Of a DNA stretch of 64,000 nt, positions 1-10,216 are shown one piece after another. A program made the translations under genes and the position numbers. The notes under the pieces were generated by a model that saw only the letters and a program-made list of their open reading frames with translations, had not been told where the DNA came from and ran no database searches. Origin of the DNA: Atrichornis clamosus (lineage: Eukaryota; Chordata; Aves; Passeriformes; Menuridae); NCBI GenBank assembly GCA_013400975.1, contig WBMZ01010152.1, positions 1-64,000 of the forward strand, written 5' to 3'. Positions within the stretch are counted from its first letter, which is position 1. Every line of letters begins with the position of its first letter.

Positions 1-3000
1 ACATGGCCACTCCAACCCAGTACTAGTGAGCACCCAGATTTTACTTTCACCTCATGCTTCTGTCAGCGTCTGCGATCCCACTTTAGTTTTCTCATTGTTA
101 AAGTGTCTTTTATTGTTTGAGGCGTCTCAGATGTCATCTTAGCACGGTCTGTTTTGTTCATAGGAAGTCTCCTGGATTAATGATTAGAAATAAAATTGAA
201 TTTTATTTCAGTTTTTACAAATTTAAACTTAAAAGTGTTCATCTATTAAGACTGAGTTTTGTGTAACACCTACTGAAATTCATGTATTGAAAGACACGTA
301 AAGAGGTGTCATGATGTGTATTGTGAAAAACTTGGCCCTGCTTTTGTGTTAGTGTTTGTTCAGATGCTGCTGGGGTATTTTCTTCCTTTTGTGGTTGATA
401 GTGGCCAAGTTTATTGACAAGAATGATCATGAAAAATACAAGCAACTTACTTGTCATAAGTGAGCACTTGCTTTGTAGTGCAGAGCCTGTGCTCCAGGTA
501 CCTGGAGTGTTCATCAGTAGGTGGTTCTATAGTATAAAATGCAAGTATATCACAAGCCCATTTCCAAGGATTTACACACTAACCTGGGGCAGTTCAAGTT
601 GTCTTGATTCGATAAAGCTGTGAATATGCAATGCAATCTCTAAAACTGGTATAGTTCTGCCTTGGCTGTTTTGACTGTTTTCTCCATATTCAAGAGACAT
701 GCTTTTTCAAATGCAGCCTTGTGTATTCCTTGGAATACAGAGGCAGCTTGTTTGTTTACAGCAGGTACAGTGGGTTCTCTTCCAAGCTTTGCCTCTCTTC
801 ATGTGTCCAGGGCTCTGGGCAGCAGGAGAGTGGAGATGTTGTTTAGGGAGTGAATTGACAGGATGCAGAGCATTTCTGCACTGTGAACAAGTCTAACATG
901 CTCTGACTGCCTGTGTGGAAGTGACTTATTGCACCCTGAAACCAGAGTCACTTGTGTTACCTGTAGGACTTGGGCAGGCAGAACAAACCTTGGGACACCC
1001 CCCCCAGGCTGCCCAGGCATGAGCCAGGTTCCTTCTGAGATCCTTCTTCCCTCAGCAGCACTGTGCTGTGCTCCACTGCCCATTGCTGAACTGTGGGACA
1101 GAGCCAACTCAGGGCTGTGCAAAAGGCATTCCCCAGTGTCCCCTTGGCCATCAGGAGCAGGTTAGATACTGTGTTAACTCATGTTTTGTTTTCCTGCCTC
1201 TTAGTGTCTGGGCACAGGGCAAAAGTCTCTTTAACGTTACTTTCGTGTGTTTAGGAAATGTAAAAACATCTGATTTATCTAATAAAAAATAATAGTTACA
1301 TTTGAAAATGTATTTCCTTCTAACTCTTCTGGTAATTTTAGAATTTAACAGCATTGTACTAAATCTCAGCAGTTTTTCCTTAAGGAACATCATACATTCT
1401 TTTAGATTCTTCCAGTAGGAACTTGACACATTGGGTTATGTTTTTTTTTAATGTTGATAATTTTTGTTTTCTTTTTGATGTATTTCTCATGAGATCTGTT
1501 TACAAGTTTCCTTCCATAGAAAACACAGCTTTTTGTTTCTAAATAATTTTTACCAGTTCTTGAAGCATTTGTGTTAGGAATCCTTAGAGTGTCTTCTGGC
1601 AACTTGTAGCTGTCATTTGAAGATCATTTCCGTGATATTTAAGAATTTCTCTGGGCTAATTTCTTGTTATGTTTCTTATCCCCTCATTTCATACATACCT
1701 TTTTAACCCTTATGATTTTTGGAACCACATTAGTAAACTATTGCATTACTTTGCTTGCAGTTCTCTTGTGGTGAGGCTTTTTCTGCATATCCAACACAGT
1801 AGTAGATTTTACTGCCATTTTCTATCAAAGGCTTTTGTCATTACTGATTTGTAAAACTGAGGGTGAATTTAGTCTTCAAGTTTCACAGTTTTCTGCTGTG
1901 GTCTGGCACACTGGAATACATTCTTAGTTGGATAATAATATGATAGTGAAAATTTATATTTTAATTATGTTCAGTTTTGTTTTTAAGTATGTTTCTGTGG
2001 TGAATCATGGGCTTTTATTAGCTGAGAACAATTCTCTAGCTTGCAGTCTTATTATGTATTTGTGGATTTCTGGCTGCAGGTCTTGCCTGGAACTAAGTAG
2101 CTGCCAGAGGTGCCCCTGGTTATCTGCTTGTTTCATAAATCCTCACCTCTGGAAGCACGGACTGATAATGGGGCAGATATCACAGGCATGCTGTGTTTGT
2201 AGGTTGGAAACTCTGATTATAAACAAGTGAACAGGATACACAATATTTATATTTTAAATGCAGACACTCATCAGGTATTTAAATACAATTTCATTCAACC
2301 AGTATTTTAAAATTAAAACAATTGGTCTTTTTTTATATACCTCTTTCCTAAGAGGTGTAGGGTATTTAAAACAGAAAAAGCTTACATGGTCCTTCTTCCA
2401 AAACCCAGACAATTCTTCCTCTTCCTGATGATGCTGTTTATTGTCTCTAGGCTGTCTCAGGGTGGAAGACATCCCTAGTCAAGATTTTTTAAATCTTGAA
2501 AGCTATACAAACAAACAAAAAAAAAGGGTTTGTTCAGATGTCAGGTAGATTTATTTGATTTGTTTTCATTCCTCCTTTTTTTTCCCCAAGTACAGAAGAT
2601 TGATATCCAGTAGATGATGTTGCTGGACTGATTTGTAAGGAATGCTTGGGGCTTTGAATGCCTGCCTGGGCCTCTGTTCCTTTTGGAGATATCTTAGAGT
2701 ACACTGGATGTTCTTTGAAGAAGTATTTTATGTAGCTTTAATAGGCAATGTAAGAATGTAAAATAAGCAGTTCTTTATAAAAATATGAATTTTACAGACA
2801 TATACATTAAAATGTAAATCAAGGAAAATTAGTTTTATCTTGTGAGAAAAAACATCAGCCATGATTTATTACTCCATCTACTTAGAAAATTTGTCTTTTC
2901 TGAGTGTGTGAATGCAAATCTTAATGAAAGCAAGTTTTAAGGCACCAGTGTGGCCTCCATTTTTAGTAATAAGTGGTTCTCATTTTGTTGTCATTGCCAT

Positions 3001-3830
3001 ATTGTGTAATGTGTTTCTTTCATAATGGTATTTACATTCCTGTAGAATTAGTAACAACTTTCCTGGAGACATTTTTTTAATTCCTAAATCTTGTCCTTTT
3101 GTATGATTGCAAGAGATTTCAATCTTCCAGTGAAAGTAAATTACAAAAATAAGTAATATGTTTGCTGAATGAGATAAATTTCCTGAGCTATACAGTATAC
3201 TGTTCAATGAAAGGCTTTAGGTCAGAGTCATTTTCCTTTGTCTGCACTTCACATTCCAGTTGCTGTCAGGTTACAGAACGAGTGTTCTATGATAAAGGTT
3301 CTCCCTATGCTTAGACTTCATTTCTGTACAACTTAGTTTCTGTATAATTCAATCTGAAATTATTTTAAGAATATTTTTCTGCTTTCCAGATTTTCTCTCC
3401 ATATTACTTTTCATAAAGAAAAAGCACTAGAACAGGCCAGCAAATACCAGGAGGACTTATATGTGTTACTGGCAATGATAAACTCAAATATTGATGAATT
3501 CTGACATGGAAATATTACAACTGAATTAATGCATCAATGTAACATCAATTTTTTTTGCAGGTCACATTTGTTTTTTCTGATCTTTTCCATATAGCTGAAC
3601 GAGTAATAGCTTTTAGGAGAAATATTGCAAACCTGTCATTGACCATAAGAAAGCTGATTTTTCCAGTATTTGTGAATATATATATTTATATTAAAGAACA
3701 CATTACTAGGCTTGATTTTTTTGTAGTATTAATCACAATTATTCTTGTAATCACTATTATTAAAAAGTCTTGGAGATCAAGTTACTAAGGAGGAAAAACC
3801 CCCCTAAAATAGTTGTTTTTCCTTCACTAG
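1..3830 (+). other. TAF4B: Intron upstream of local exon 1 (partial)
   Basis: AT-rich, no reading frame that resembles a protein, no recognised repeat family. A slightly GC-richer patch lies around 760-1160. I assign this as intron because the next exon begins in phase 0 with a clear acceptor and no start codon context. An earlier TAF4B exon could be hidden here, since the family's N-terminal linker is poorly conserved. Confidence 0.6.
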
Positions 3831-3962
3831 CAGCCGACGTCCGTGGCCGCGTCCCCCGTGCGCCTGGGCCTCCCGGTGCAGGCCAAGGTGGTGCCGTCCA
3901 CGGCTGCTCCCGCCGGCGCCGCGGCCACGCTGCCCGCGGGGGCTGTGCTGCCACACCCCGCC
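3831..3962 (+). CDS. TAF4B: TAF4B exon (local exon 1): P/A/V-rich linker
   Basis: A 132-nt exon of 44 codons, phase 0 at both ends. The acceptor is ttcactag followed by CAG CCG ACG, and the donor is gtgagt directly after GCC. It reads QPTSVAASPVRLGLPVQAKV and on to an alanine/proline-rich end (LPAGAVLPHPA). No fold is expected: TAF4-family N-terminal halves are low-complexity linkers. The tag-cag acceptor is a NAGNAG tandem site, so the exon may instead begin at 3834 and lose one Gln. It is far more GC-rich than the surrounding intron. Assignment rests on its phase-0 join with the next exon and similar composition, since the sequence alone is not diagnostic. Confidence 0.72.
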
Positions 3963-4026
3963 GTGAGTGGGGACATCGGGGGACGGGAGGGATGGCTGTG
4001 TGAGGGGCGCAGCCAGGGGCTGCAGG

Positions 4027-4294
4027 GGTAGGACCAGGGGTGGCGGGTTCAAACTCAAAAACGGGAAATTCAGGTTGGGTACCTGGAAGGAATTGTTCCC
4101 TGTGAGGGTGGGGAGGCCCTGGCACAGGGTGCCCAGAGCAGCTGTGGCTGCCCATCTCTGGAAGAGTCCAAGGCCAGGTTGGACAGGGCTTGGAGCACCC
4201 TGGGATAGTGGGAGGTGTCCCTGCCCATGGCAAGGAGTGGAACGTGATGAACTTTTAAGTTCCCTTCCAACCCAAATCATTCTAGGATTCTATA
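4027..4294 (+). repeat. CR1 LINE 3'-end fragment, + strand
   Basis: Typical avian CR1 tail. It has ttgttccctgtgagggtggg, gaggccctggcacaggg, the run gcttggagcaccctgggata, the block gtgtccctgcccatggcaag, and ends ttcccttccaacccaaatca then ttctaggattctat. Only the 3' end is present, as usual for 5'-truncated CR1 copies. No coding capacity remains. It starts about 65 bp after the donor of local exon 1. Confidence 0.92.
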
Positions 4295-4509
4295 ATTTAC
4301 GTGGTTTGCTTGAAAGTGTATTTCAAGGTTCATATCTTTCCTTTTATTGCAAATGTAATCCCAAAAGTTATTAATGAATGTGTAGTCAGACTGTGTTACG
4401 CAGGTGTTAAGTGACAGCCTAGGTCTTGTTTTCTGCTGTTTCCTAGGTGATATACAAGTTTGAGTGTAGCATAGATCCATTTTTTAAAAGAAAACACTCA
4501 GATCAGCTG

Positions 4510-4830
4510 GAGTGCTAAATACTGTTGCAGCAGTGGACATGCTGCGCTGCCTTTGCCCCCGTGTGTCACCAGGCCTGTGGCAGTGCAGTGGCTCAGCTTG
4601 TCCTGTGCCTGTGCCCAGAACTGCAGCCAAAGCTCCTCTTTCCTCTGAGGTGGAGGAGCTGCAGGGTCTGCCCCAGGCCTGGGGCAGCTCCAGGGCTATG
4701 CATGCTGCAGAAGTGGATCTGCTGCTCCTGGCTCACGCTGGCCTGGGGAGCTGTGCTAGGACATCTGTGTCATCTGACCCAGCTGTCACTGTGGCATGGA
4801 TCAAACTTGATGGCCTGACTACAGGTCATT
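4510..4830. other. Unassigned GC-rich block in intron
   Basis: About 320 bp rich in ctgcag, ctggg and gcctg words within an AT-rich intron. It stays open in two overlapping + frames, at 4512-4892 and 4525-4818, which is expected from its low stop-codon density. No protein similarity recognised and no flanking splice signals chosen. It may be an old degraded repeat. Confidence 0.4.
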
Positions 4831-5156
4831 GGGGATTCCCTTGTTCGTATGAAGGGCCAAATTTACAGAAAGTTGAGTTACAGAAGTCATAACATTATGG
4901 TGATCTTTAAGGTAATAGCAACTAATTTGTTAGTGGTACATTTGGTTTTGTAATAAAAGGAACTTTAAGTGAGCACTTGCACTATTCAGGAAAGGGTGAC
5001 AAAGTTAGCATATTATACTAAGTAAGTTAAATGATTTTATTTTGTTGGTGAGGCTGTATTTGAAAGAAAAGTTTTTTTCTTTCAAGAATTTTATGATTGA
5101 GTAAAAGAACTAAAAGAAGATAATTACTCGTTTTTTTCAATATAAAATATTAATAG

Positions 5157-5384
5157 GTAACAGTAGCTACGACGAATGCTCAAAATTTGTTCAAGACAAC
5201 GGTAGCAACTGGAAGTTCAGCTTCTCAACAACCTGCAGTGATCGCTGGTGGACAGACTCAAGGTTCAGCCCAAACCCAAGGTCAGCCTCGGCTGCCGCTC
5301 CCCCCTCACACAGCAGCACAGGTACCAGCACAGCCCCTGGTCATACCCAGCTCTCCTGTGCCTGGAACTACGGTTGTGTCACAG
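5157..5384 (+). CDS. TAF4B: TAF4B exon (local exon 2): Q/T/V/P-rich linker
   Basis: A 228-nt exon of 76 codons, phase 0 at both ends, local residues 45-120. The acceptor is taatag before GTA ACA GTA. The frame reads VTVATTNAQNLFKTTVATG, then a Gln/Gly/Ser stretch, then PLVIPSSPVPGTTVVSQ. This is the Thr/Val/Gln-rich activator-binding style typical of TAF4 linkers. The best in-phase donor is a GC donor, CAG then gcaagt, matching the consensus at every position except the T. An ordinary but weaker GT donor, CAG then gtacca at 5322, is also in phase and would shorten the exon by 21 codons. Confidence 0.75.
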
Positions 5385-6258
5385 GCAAGTTTGAAACACT
5401 GGAAACATTATTTTCTTAGTACTTTATGTACTTCTCAGGTCTGTTCAGGAGCCGGGAGTGCTTTTTCTTCATGCAGGCATGTACCCCTGATGGAACAAAT
5501 ACTTTACAAACAGGAAACCCCTTCCCCTCATTTCAGCTGAATGGGATACAAATTCTGAGAGGGAGGAAGAAAACTTGTGGTCAGCCTTCCTCATCCTGCC
5601 ATGTATGTGTCAGTAGTGAAAGAACTATTTTGTTATTGTAGACAGAACAATCAGGCCTTCAGTCTGTGGACTTCATTATTATCCTGTTGCTGGGCCTCCC
5701 AACTGTGCTTACACTGAAGTGTGACATTTCTGTTTCTTGGAGCAACTACACCATGTAAAAATAATGGCTGGTTTTCCTACTAATGAAGAAAAGATTAGAT
5801 ACAATGATGTTTGAAGACTTATTTCTAATTTGGTTTTATTGCTGTAGCTGCTTTGTAAGAAAACATACTGAATCAATAATTTAACAAATTAAGGTAGCTT
5901 GGGGAATGTTTGTACATTGTGTATTGGGCATCTCAAAGGGAAATGCATCTCCAACAAATTGTTGTGTTACTTTTCTTATTTAAGGTTATTTTTACCAAAG
6001 CAGACTGTAAAATATAAAACATATTTCTTTCATTGATTTTTTGTTGTTATTTGCAAGCTATGATGTTCAGTTACATAAAGCAAAGAAAATCTCAGGTAAC
6101 AAGCAGCAATAGCAAAAGATCTGCAGATGTGTTTCATATATATCCTGTCTGAATTAGAAAAATTTCATCATTTCCCTTATTTGTAGTGGTCAGAGCATGC
6201 ATTGGTCCTGATGGAAAAATAGCGTGGATCTGATATTTGTTTTCTTTGGCTTTTGCAG
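5385..6258 (+). other. TAF4B: Intron between local exons 2 and 3 (0.9 kb), probable GC-AG intron
   Basis: Starts gcaagt and ends ttttgcag. Apart from the splice ends nothing is recognised in it. Confidence 0.68.
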
Positions 6259-6381
6259 GAAATGCAAGAGAATGTGAAAAAATGCAAAAACTTTTTAGCT
6301 ACCCTTATAAAACTTGCTTCTCATAATTCACCGTCTCCAGAAACGTCCCGCAATGTGAAAGCTCTGGTTCAAGATTTGTTG
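6259..6381 (+). CDS. TAF4B: TAF4B exon (local exon 3): TAFH/NHR1 domain, first half
   Basis: A 123-nt exon of 41 codons, phase 0, local residues 121-161. The acceptor is ttttgcag and the donor is gtaaat. It opens EMQENVKKCKNFLATLIKLA and ends NVKALVQDLL, the start of the TAFH domain (also called NHR1, shared with the ETO/RUNX1T1 family). In TAF4 proteins TAFH is a compact helical domain that binds hydrophobic activator and cofactor motifs. The KKCKNFL signature and the NVK-LV-LL helix are clear. This is one of the most secure exons in the window. Confidence 0.93.
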
Positions 6382-8037
6382 GTAAATACTTAAGTTTCAC
6401 TTTGTCAGTTATCTATTAAGCTTGTTATTTATATATCCTGAAAACTATTGCTTTGATCTTAATCCTTTTGGCTGTAATGAAAATGAAAGGAGTTGGGCTA
6501 CTTCAAAAAGGAAAATTCTATATGTTACATATATTCAAAAATCTATTAAAGGTAGACTTTCTTGTCGTTTCTGAAAGGGGAAATGCAGCAGAGTATTCAG
6601 TAGGCATTTGTCAAAACCACTCCTGTTTTGATGGGTAATATTTTAGTTGTTTCTTTAGTAAAATAGTATAATATGGGATTGATTTTTCCTTGAGGATCCA
6701 TTAAGGTTTTTTTTCCTCCAAACTATGGTCTTTTCTGAGACAGTAAGAACCTCTTAACTGTTTTAAGCACAGAATTAATGTAGATACATGCCTTCACAAC
6801 GTGGTTTAGAGTTTCTAGGGCTGAAGAAAAAGTTTTTTTCTGAGCTGCTGAGTCTCAGCTGTGCTGCAGACAGCTGCCCCTGCACAGAGCCTTGGTGATG
6901 GGGTTTTCCGGAGGCAAATCTGTGTTAAGGAGAGTCCTTGGGCCCAGAAAAAGGTTGGACTTAGTGCAGTCTCCAGTGCAACAGATGTTTCAGTGAATTG
7001 TATAAATGAGTTGCAGACAGATATTACTGTGGAGCTGGAAAACCAGTCAAGCTTCTTAAAAGACATGAAATATAGTCTGTGAAGGACTTGGATTTAAAAG
7101 TAGTTACTGTACATTTCTTTGCATTCATTGCCAGAGAAACCTGTATGTTTTAGGCAAGCCTGAGACTGTTTTCAAGTGTGAGCCATTCAACAATCATGTT
7201 CAGTGGTTCCAGTAAAAGCTTGTTTTAACTTTTGCAAACCTGAAAGAGTAAATAAGGAAAGGTAACTACCTAGAGTATTTTAAACAAAGTACCATATAAT
7301 AAATATATTATCTGAAGCTTATTTTAGTTTGCTTTTTCTCTTCTTTCTCAGTCAGGAAGGCTAATGAATGTTTTTATTACAACCTGAACTTGTGATTAAT
7401 GATACATTAGAAGTGTTATAAAATGCACCTAAGTTACAGAGTTCTCTTGAATTAACTACTAATTAAATGACTGATTATGTATTTGATAGATTTATAAGTG
7501 TGCATGTTGTGAGTATACATATAAGTTCATACAGGTGAAAATTTTATATCTACTTAAATTAATGCTTTTTATATATGCCTATGCCTTACATATACAGTTT
7601 TATATATACACATTTTACTAGGTTAAATTGTACCATCAGAATTGGTTTTGGAATTATTACAAGGGCTAACAAATTTTATAGTAGTTCGTAAGGTTCCTTC
7701 AACAACCTGTTGTTTTTAGTTTCTTTTAAGAAAGGAATCACTATGTAAACGTTAGCAAGAAAATGGAGCCCCAAATGAGACTTGAGTGTTTATGGGGCCT
7801 AGTTTTGTGTTAAATTGTACATCCCCAAGGGAACTCTGTGGATTTTGAGTGGCATGTTATGTTTGAATTAGTGCCTGACAGAAGGATCTTAGAGAGGTGG
7901 TGAGGGACTTCAGCTCTGAAAGTTCTTGGTATGACAGCCTATATAGCTAGAAAGATATGTGTATGTATTAGCTGGAAAAGAGGCAACCAAACAGCTGAAC
8001 TGAGTTGCTAATGCTTTTTTTTTCCGTCACCCTGTAG
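6382..8037 (+). other. TAF4B: Intron between local exons 3 and 4 (1.7 kb)
   Basis: GT-AG intron splitting the TAFH domain. AT-rich with TA-rich stretches around 7500-7620. No repeat family or RNA gene recognised. Confidence 0.88.
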
Positions 8038-8127
8038 GATGCAAAGATTGATCCAGAAGAATTTACAGCCCGCCTTCAAACAGAACTCAAATCATCTCCT
8101 CAGCCATATCTTGTCCCTTTCCTTAAG
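8038..8127 (+). CDS. TAF4B: TAF4B exon (local exon 4): TAFH/NHR1 domain, second half
   Basis: A 90-nt exon of 30 codons, phase 0, local residues 162-191. The acceptor is ccctgtag and the donor is gtaatg. It reads DAKIDPEEFTARLQTELKSS and ends PQPYLVPFLK. The run SSPQPYLVPFLK is a hallmark of the TAF4-family TAFH domain. It continues in phase from LVQDLL in the previous exon and into KSLPALRQ in the next. The AKI-EEF wording resembles TAF4B, while PQPYLVPFL is also found in TAF4. Confidence 0.93.
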
Positions 8128-9958
8128 GTAATGTGAATATTGTTTGGATAAATTTATTTCAGTGCAAATTTCAATACATTAAGTCTTAGAATGTCCTTTT
8201 AAAATAGAATTCTCTACATCAGTCTATAGCAGAACTATTCCATTTTTACTTCTAAATGCTGCCCATCTCTGCTAAAATCTTCTTGGCTGGAAGTCCCGTG
8301 CAGGTTCCACCTGTGTCAGGCCAGGTAGGTGCTGCTCACAGCTTCTGTGGCCCTGGACTGCTCCAACAGCCTGGGACAGTGGTGAGAAATAGGGATTCCC
8401 TCCAGGAGAGAGACCTTGTGTGTGTGGGACCTTGGTTGTGATTTAAGAAGAACGTATTTTTTTCCAGAGCTGATCTGAAATTCACAGCTTAAGTAGCCCT
8501 AATCTGGAATGTTGCAGTAATTAGATTTATATTAAAAAACCCCCAGTTACTCCCTACTTTGGAAACCATCCCTTGGCTATTCTGTAGTGATCCTTTGCTT
8601 CTATAATAAATACACTTTTCTGTGGTGGTACTTAATTTTTTGTGAAGAAATACAACATTCACATTTTAAGGAGTCCCAAGTTATTTCTATAGAATGCTTA
8701 AAGTAATTTAATAAGTTTTTTCATATTGTTTTTGTAGTCTGTGTTTGAGTCATTGATTACTTTCAATAGATATGTTTAACAATTATTATGAAAAAATGAA
8801 CCAGATAAAGGTGTTGAAATAATTGATTTAGATGATTTGCTTGTAATCTGGAACTAATCAATAGTAGAATTTCTGATGTGATACCAAATGGATTTACTGT
8901 TGAAACTGTATTTACTAAGTTAGTGTACGTGGGCGTAAATTTACCTTTTAATTGGTTCCCTACATTAGCTAAGATAACTTTCATATGCAGGCTTATACAC
9001 AAACATACAAAGCATGTTTAATTATGTCTCAACAAAACCACAAATAAAATTTTTAAAGCATTTTCTGTCTAGTTTAAAACTTCACTGTTTAGGGTAGATT
9101 TCCTCTCTTTCTTCTCTCCTTGCAACTTCAGAACTTTCTGCTTCTGTTTTTTCAAGTTTTCATTAACCCTTGTGTGTGCCTTTTCCTGCAGTCACTTGCA
9201 GCATCATGATAAGTTTTGATTTGTTTCCTTTCTTTGAAGTCCTTTCTGGGCTACAGTCATTAAGTTTTTTAATCAATATTAGAAGTTTAGGAAGAACTAT
9301 AGCTTGGGCTAAACACTTGCATTCTACAGCTGCCTGGGGGAGCACTTCAAAAGAACACTGCTGCCACTTAAAAAGTAAAAAGTTTGTTCATGAAGGTACA
9401 GTACAGCCTTTTAGAACGGTTTTTTCATGGAAGTGGTATGGACATGAAGCATTCAGCAGCACACTTCTAATCCAGTCAGAATATATTAGATCAGTAAAAA
9501 TACAATAAACAGCTTCTGTTGTAGTGCACTGACAGTAAAATCATCTGGTTCTAGGTACTGGAAGTGTGTCAGAATAAATTGGTGCAGCTTGCTGCTTCTA
9601 GAGTGCAGTGGGAATAGGGTTGTTCTATGGTTCTGGCTTTTCTGCTTCCTTTTTTTGCCCTTCCAAAGACATAAAATACAAGTTCTAGGTAGTCTTGAGG
9701 AGAAGAGTGTTGCATTTTAGTGCTACAGTGGAGCTAAGGGCACATGAAAATCTGCAGGGTTGCTAAAGCCAAATTGAAGGTTAGTGAAAATGTAAATGGA
9801 ACTTCATCTTGCAAAATACGTTCAATCTTTTGTTTGATGAAAAGGCAGGAAAATTGGATGGAAAGTTGCATTCTTTTAATTATGTTTACAGCAAATTTCC
9901 AAACACTTTTTGTCGATCTGCTAAGTTTGATATTTCATAAAGTTTCTTCTGTTTTTAG
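8128..9958 (+). other. TAF4B: Intron between local exons 4 and 5 (1.8 kb)
   Basis: GT-AG intron. A short GC-richer patch at about 8260-8440 is unassigned. Nothing else is recognised. Confidence 0.88.
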
Positions 9959-10216
9959 AAAAGTCTGCCTGCATTGAGACAATCTTTACTGAACAGTCAA
10001 CATTTGGTTCTGCAAGGACAGCCGTCTCAGCAGTCACTTCAGCAAACCAAGCTATCACAAGTTATACCTCAGTCTGCCTCGGGGAGCATCTCCTCTGTTG
10101 TCACCACACAGACAATAGGAATAAGGCAACCAAACAACATTTGCACAGTCTCTGTATCAAATACAGTGCAGCCTCCTCAGGTTAAGGTGGTACAGTCAAA
10201 TCAGAGTTCTCAACTG
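9959..10216 (+). CDS. TAF4B: TAF4B exon (local exon 5): end of TAFH and Q/S/V-rich linker
   Basis: A 258-nt exon of 86 codons, phase 0, local residues 192-277. The acceptor is gtttttag. It starts KSLPALRQ, closing the TAFH domain, and then turns into a Gln/Ser/Val/Thr-rich linker with repeated QQ, SSVVTTQTIGIRQPNN and QVKVVQSNQSSQL. The donor chosen is gtaggt at 10217, in phase 0. A second GT four bases further on (gtactg at 10221) would give phase 1 and break the join with the next exon. The linker is presumed disordered. Confidence 0.9.

Larger units (their letters stand above)
3963..5156 (+). other. TAF4B: Intron between local exons 1 and 2 (1.2 kb)
   Basis: Bounded by gtgagt and taatag. 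It contains a + strand CR1 fragment (about 4027-4294) and an unassigned GC-rich block (about 4510-4830). Confidence 0.72.

Noticed and set aside
1..25. Possible exon end at the window start (catggccactcc... then gtgagc)
   Set aside because: Only about 25 bases are visible, so neither the frame nor the acceptor can be judged.
3760..4374. Several 60-158-codon open frames on both strands around 3.8-4.4 kb
   Set aside because: They span the exon 1 / CR1 boundary or read CR1 tail in chance frames. Only the spliced exon 3831-3962 is supported.
5385..5540. In-frame extension of local exon 2 to the stop near 5540
   Set aside because: It would be intron retention. The sequence after CAG loses the Q/T/V linker character and matches a GC-donor intron start.
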